From positions 5,782 through 21,535 of the forward strand of contig DIHI01000094.1 in NCBI GenBank assembly GCA_002420085.1: a stretch of DNA of 15,754 nucleotides, read 5' to 3'. Of the stretch, positions 14,775 to 15,754 are shown one piece after another. How positions within the stretch are numbered: the stretch's first letter is position 1; each line of letters starts with the position of its first letter. The notes beneath the pieces were generated by a model. That model made no database searches and was not told where the DNA came from. It saw only the letters and a program-made list of their open reading frames with translations. Origin of the DNA: Lysobacterales bacterium UBA5700. GTDB taxonomy: Bacteria; Pseudomonadota; Gammaproteobacteria; Xanthomonadales; Xanthomonadaceae. The position numbers and the translations under genes were made by a program.

Positions 14775-15754
14775 ATGATCATCCACGCCCACGCGCTGGG
14801 CCAGGCCCCGGTAGACCTCTGGCACCTGGACGCGCGCGAACGGCTGCACCGCATGCTCGACCGCATCCCTGGCCTGCGCTGGTGCGAAGACCCATCGAGC
14901 CTGCCCGCCGACGCCCAGGTGCTGCTGCTGCGCGCCGACTACCTGTTCGAGGTCCGCACCCTGACCGCCATGGCCGAGCGCCGCGATACCGCCCTGCGCT
15001 GCCCACGCGACGGTCGGATCGCCGCCATCATCGCGCCGGCCACCCAGGCCCAGGAACTGCTGCCGGTACTTGCCGAGGGCGGGTCGGCCGCCGATGGTCT
15101 GACCGTGATCGAGCCGGACGCCCTGGGCGGCTTCGACCGCACCCTGCGCCGCAACGAGGCGCCGCTGTTGGAACCGATCACCGCCGAAAACCGCTCGCAA
15201 CTCGAAAATCGCCTGTACGGCAACGCCTACAAGGGGATCACCGACCTGGTCACCAAATGGCTGTGGCCACACCCGGCACGCCACGGCGTGCGGCTGTGCG
15301 CGCGCCTCGACATCAGCCCCAACATGGTCACCGGCTTCGGCTTCCTGCTGATGCTGGCAGCCAGTGTCCTGTTCCTGAACGGCCATTACGCACTCGGCCT
15401 GGCGCTCGGCTGGCTGATGACCTATCTCGATACCGTCGATGGCAAGCTGGCTCGGGTCACGGTTCGTTCCAGCCGGTTCGGCCATGTGCTGGACCATGGC
15501 ATGGACCTGCTGCACCCGCCGTTCTGGTATGTGTTCTGGGGCATGTCGCTGACCGACTTCCAGCCGGTTCTCGGACTCGACCAGAACGCGCTGTACTGGC
15601 TGATCGGTGCCGGTTACGTACTCGGCCGCCTGATCGAGGGCGCATTCGATCACATCCTGCGGTGCAGCGTGTTCATCTGGCGACCGTTCGATGCCTACTT
15701 CCGGCTGATCACCGCGCGTCGCAATCCCTGTCTGATCCTGCTGACCGCCGGACT
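14775..15754 (+). CDS. CDP-alcohol phosphatidyltransferase with long N-terminal domain, 3' end beyond window
   Basis: The frame is open to the right edge (326 residues seen). The family signature D-x2-DG-x2-AR-x8-G-x3-D-x3-D is complete: Asp219, Asp222, Gly223, Ala226, Arg227, Gly236, Asp240 and Asp244. Hydrophobic segments around 185-215 and 272-287 fit a polytopic inner-membrane enzyme that transfers a phosphatidyl or phospho-alcohol group from a CDP-activated donor. Residues 1-140 form an extra domain; VLLLRADYLF at 49-58 and the following DGR segment recall the second half of sugar-phosphate nucleotidyltransferases, but no GxGxRxxP nucleotide-binding start is visible. This resembles fusions of the inositol-phosphate cytidylyltransferase/DIPP-synthase kind with a degenerate first domain. 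The acceptor alcohol is unknown. ATG 14775 is used; in-frame ATGs at 14745 and 14715 are alternatives, and no start has a strong Shine-Dalgarno sequence. Confidence 0.88.
   Translation, partial: MIIHAHALGQAPVDLWHLDARERLHRMLDRIPGLRWCEDPSSLPADAQVLLLRADYLFEVRTLTAMAERRDTALRCPRDGRIAAIIAPATQAQELLPVLAEGGSAADGLTVIEPDALGGFDRTLRRNEAPLLEPITAENRSQLENRLYGNAYKGITDLVTKWLWPHPARHGVRLCARLDISPNMVTGFGFLLMLAASVLFLNGHYALGLALGWLMTYLDTVDGKLARVTVRSSRFGHVLDHGMDLLHPPFWYVFWGMSLTDFQPVLGLDQNALYWLIGAGYVLGRLIEGAFDHILRCSVFIWRPFDAYFRLITARRNPCLILLTAG

Noticed and set aside
14277..15653. Minus-strand open frame of 458 codons over the CDP-alcohol phosphatidyltransferase
   Set aside because: The opposite strand carries the complete CDP-alcohol motif. 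The minus frame has biased composition and no recognisable domain, and it extends across the non-coding spacer as well.

Overview
The window is GC-rich chromosomal DNA carrying mostly single-copy housekeeping genes. It holds 15 genes, two of them cut by the window edges. I see no tRNA, rRNA, insertion sequence, CRISPR array, integrase or other mobile signature. The proteins look gammaproteobacterial. The long-insert form of the Trm112-like protein, the DUF1631-nadC pair, and the clustering of aroK-aroB, a YeeZ-like epimerase, a glycerate-kinase-like protein and pdxH suggest a member of or near the Xanthomonadales (Lysobacterales). That placement comes from remembered family features, not from a search.

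Layout, left to right. (1) Minus strand, 1-1563: the 521 N-terminal residues of a fused O-/N-acyltransferase of the ornithine-lipid (OlsF-like) type, running off the left edge. (2) Minus strand, 1748-2829: a monothiol glutaredoxin (grxD) translationally coupled by an ATGA overlap to a YciK-like short-chain dehydrogenase that has lost its catalytic Ser and Lys. A strong hairpin follows. (3) Plus strand, 2989-4637: iron superoxide dismutase (sodB), then 17 bases later an orphan FbpC/PotA-type ABC ATPase. (4) Minus strand, 4755-6439: purE-purK, coupled by GTGA. (5) Plus strand, 6690-10130: Trm112-like protein, DUF1631 protein, nadC. (6) Minus strand, 10165-11774: aroK-aroB, with overlapping stop and start codons. 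(7) 11949-14299: a plus-strand YeeZ-like NAD(P)-binding epimerase whose 3' end overlaps by 40 bases the 3' end of a minus-strand glycerate-kinase-like gene. That gene starts only 18 bases from the divergent pdxH. (8) 14300-14774: the only long gene-free stretch, with a promoter-like AT-rich patch and two near-identical 12-base palindromes. (9) Plus strand, 14775-15754: a CDP-alcohol phosphatidyltransferase with a long N-terminal domain, running off the right edge.

By function the genes cover cofactor synthesis (nadC, pdxH), purine synthesis (purE, purK), the shikimate pathway (aroK, aroB), iron and oxidative-stress physiology (grxD, sodB), and membrane lipid synthesis at both edges (OlsF-like acyltransferase, CDP-alcohol phosphatidyltransferase). 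No clear new multi-gene system is visible. The points most worth a second look are the degenerate YciK-like protein, the paired palindromes before the lipid gene, the Asp/His-rich reading frame whose stop overlaps the purE start, and the two lipid genes.
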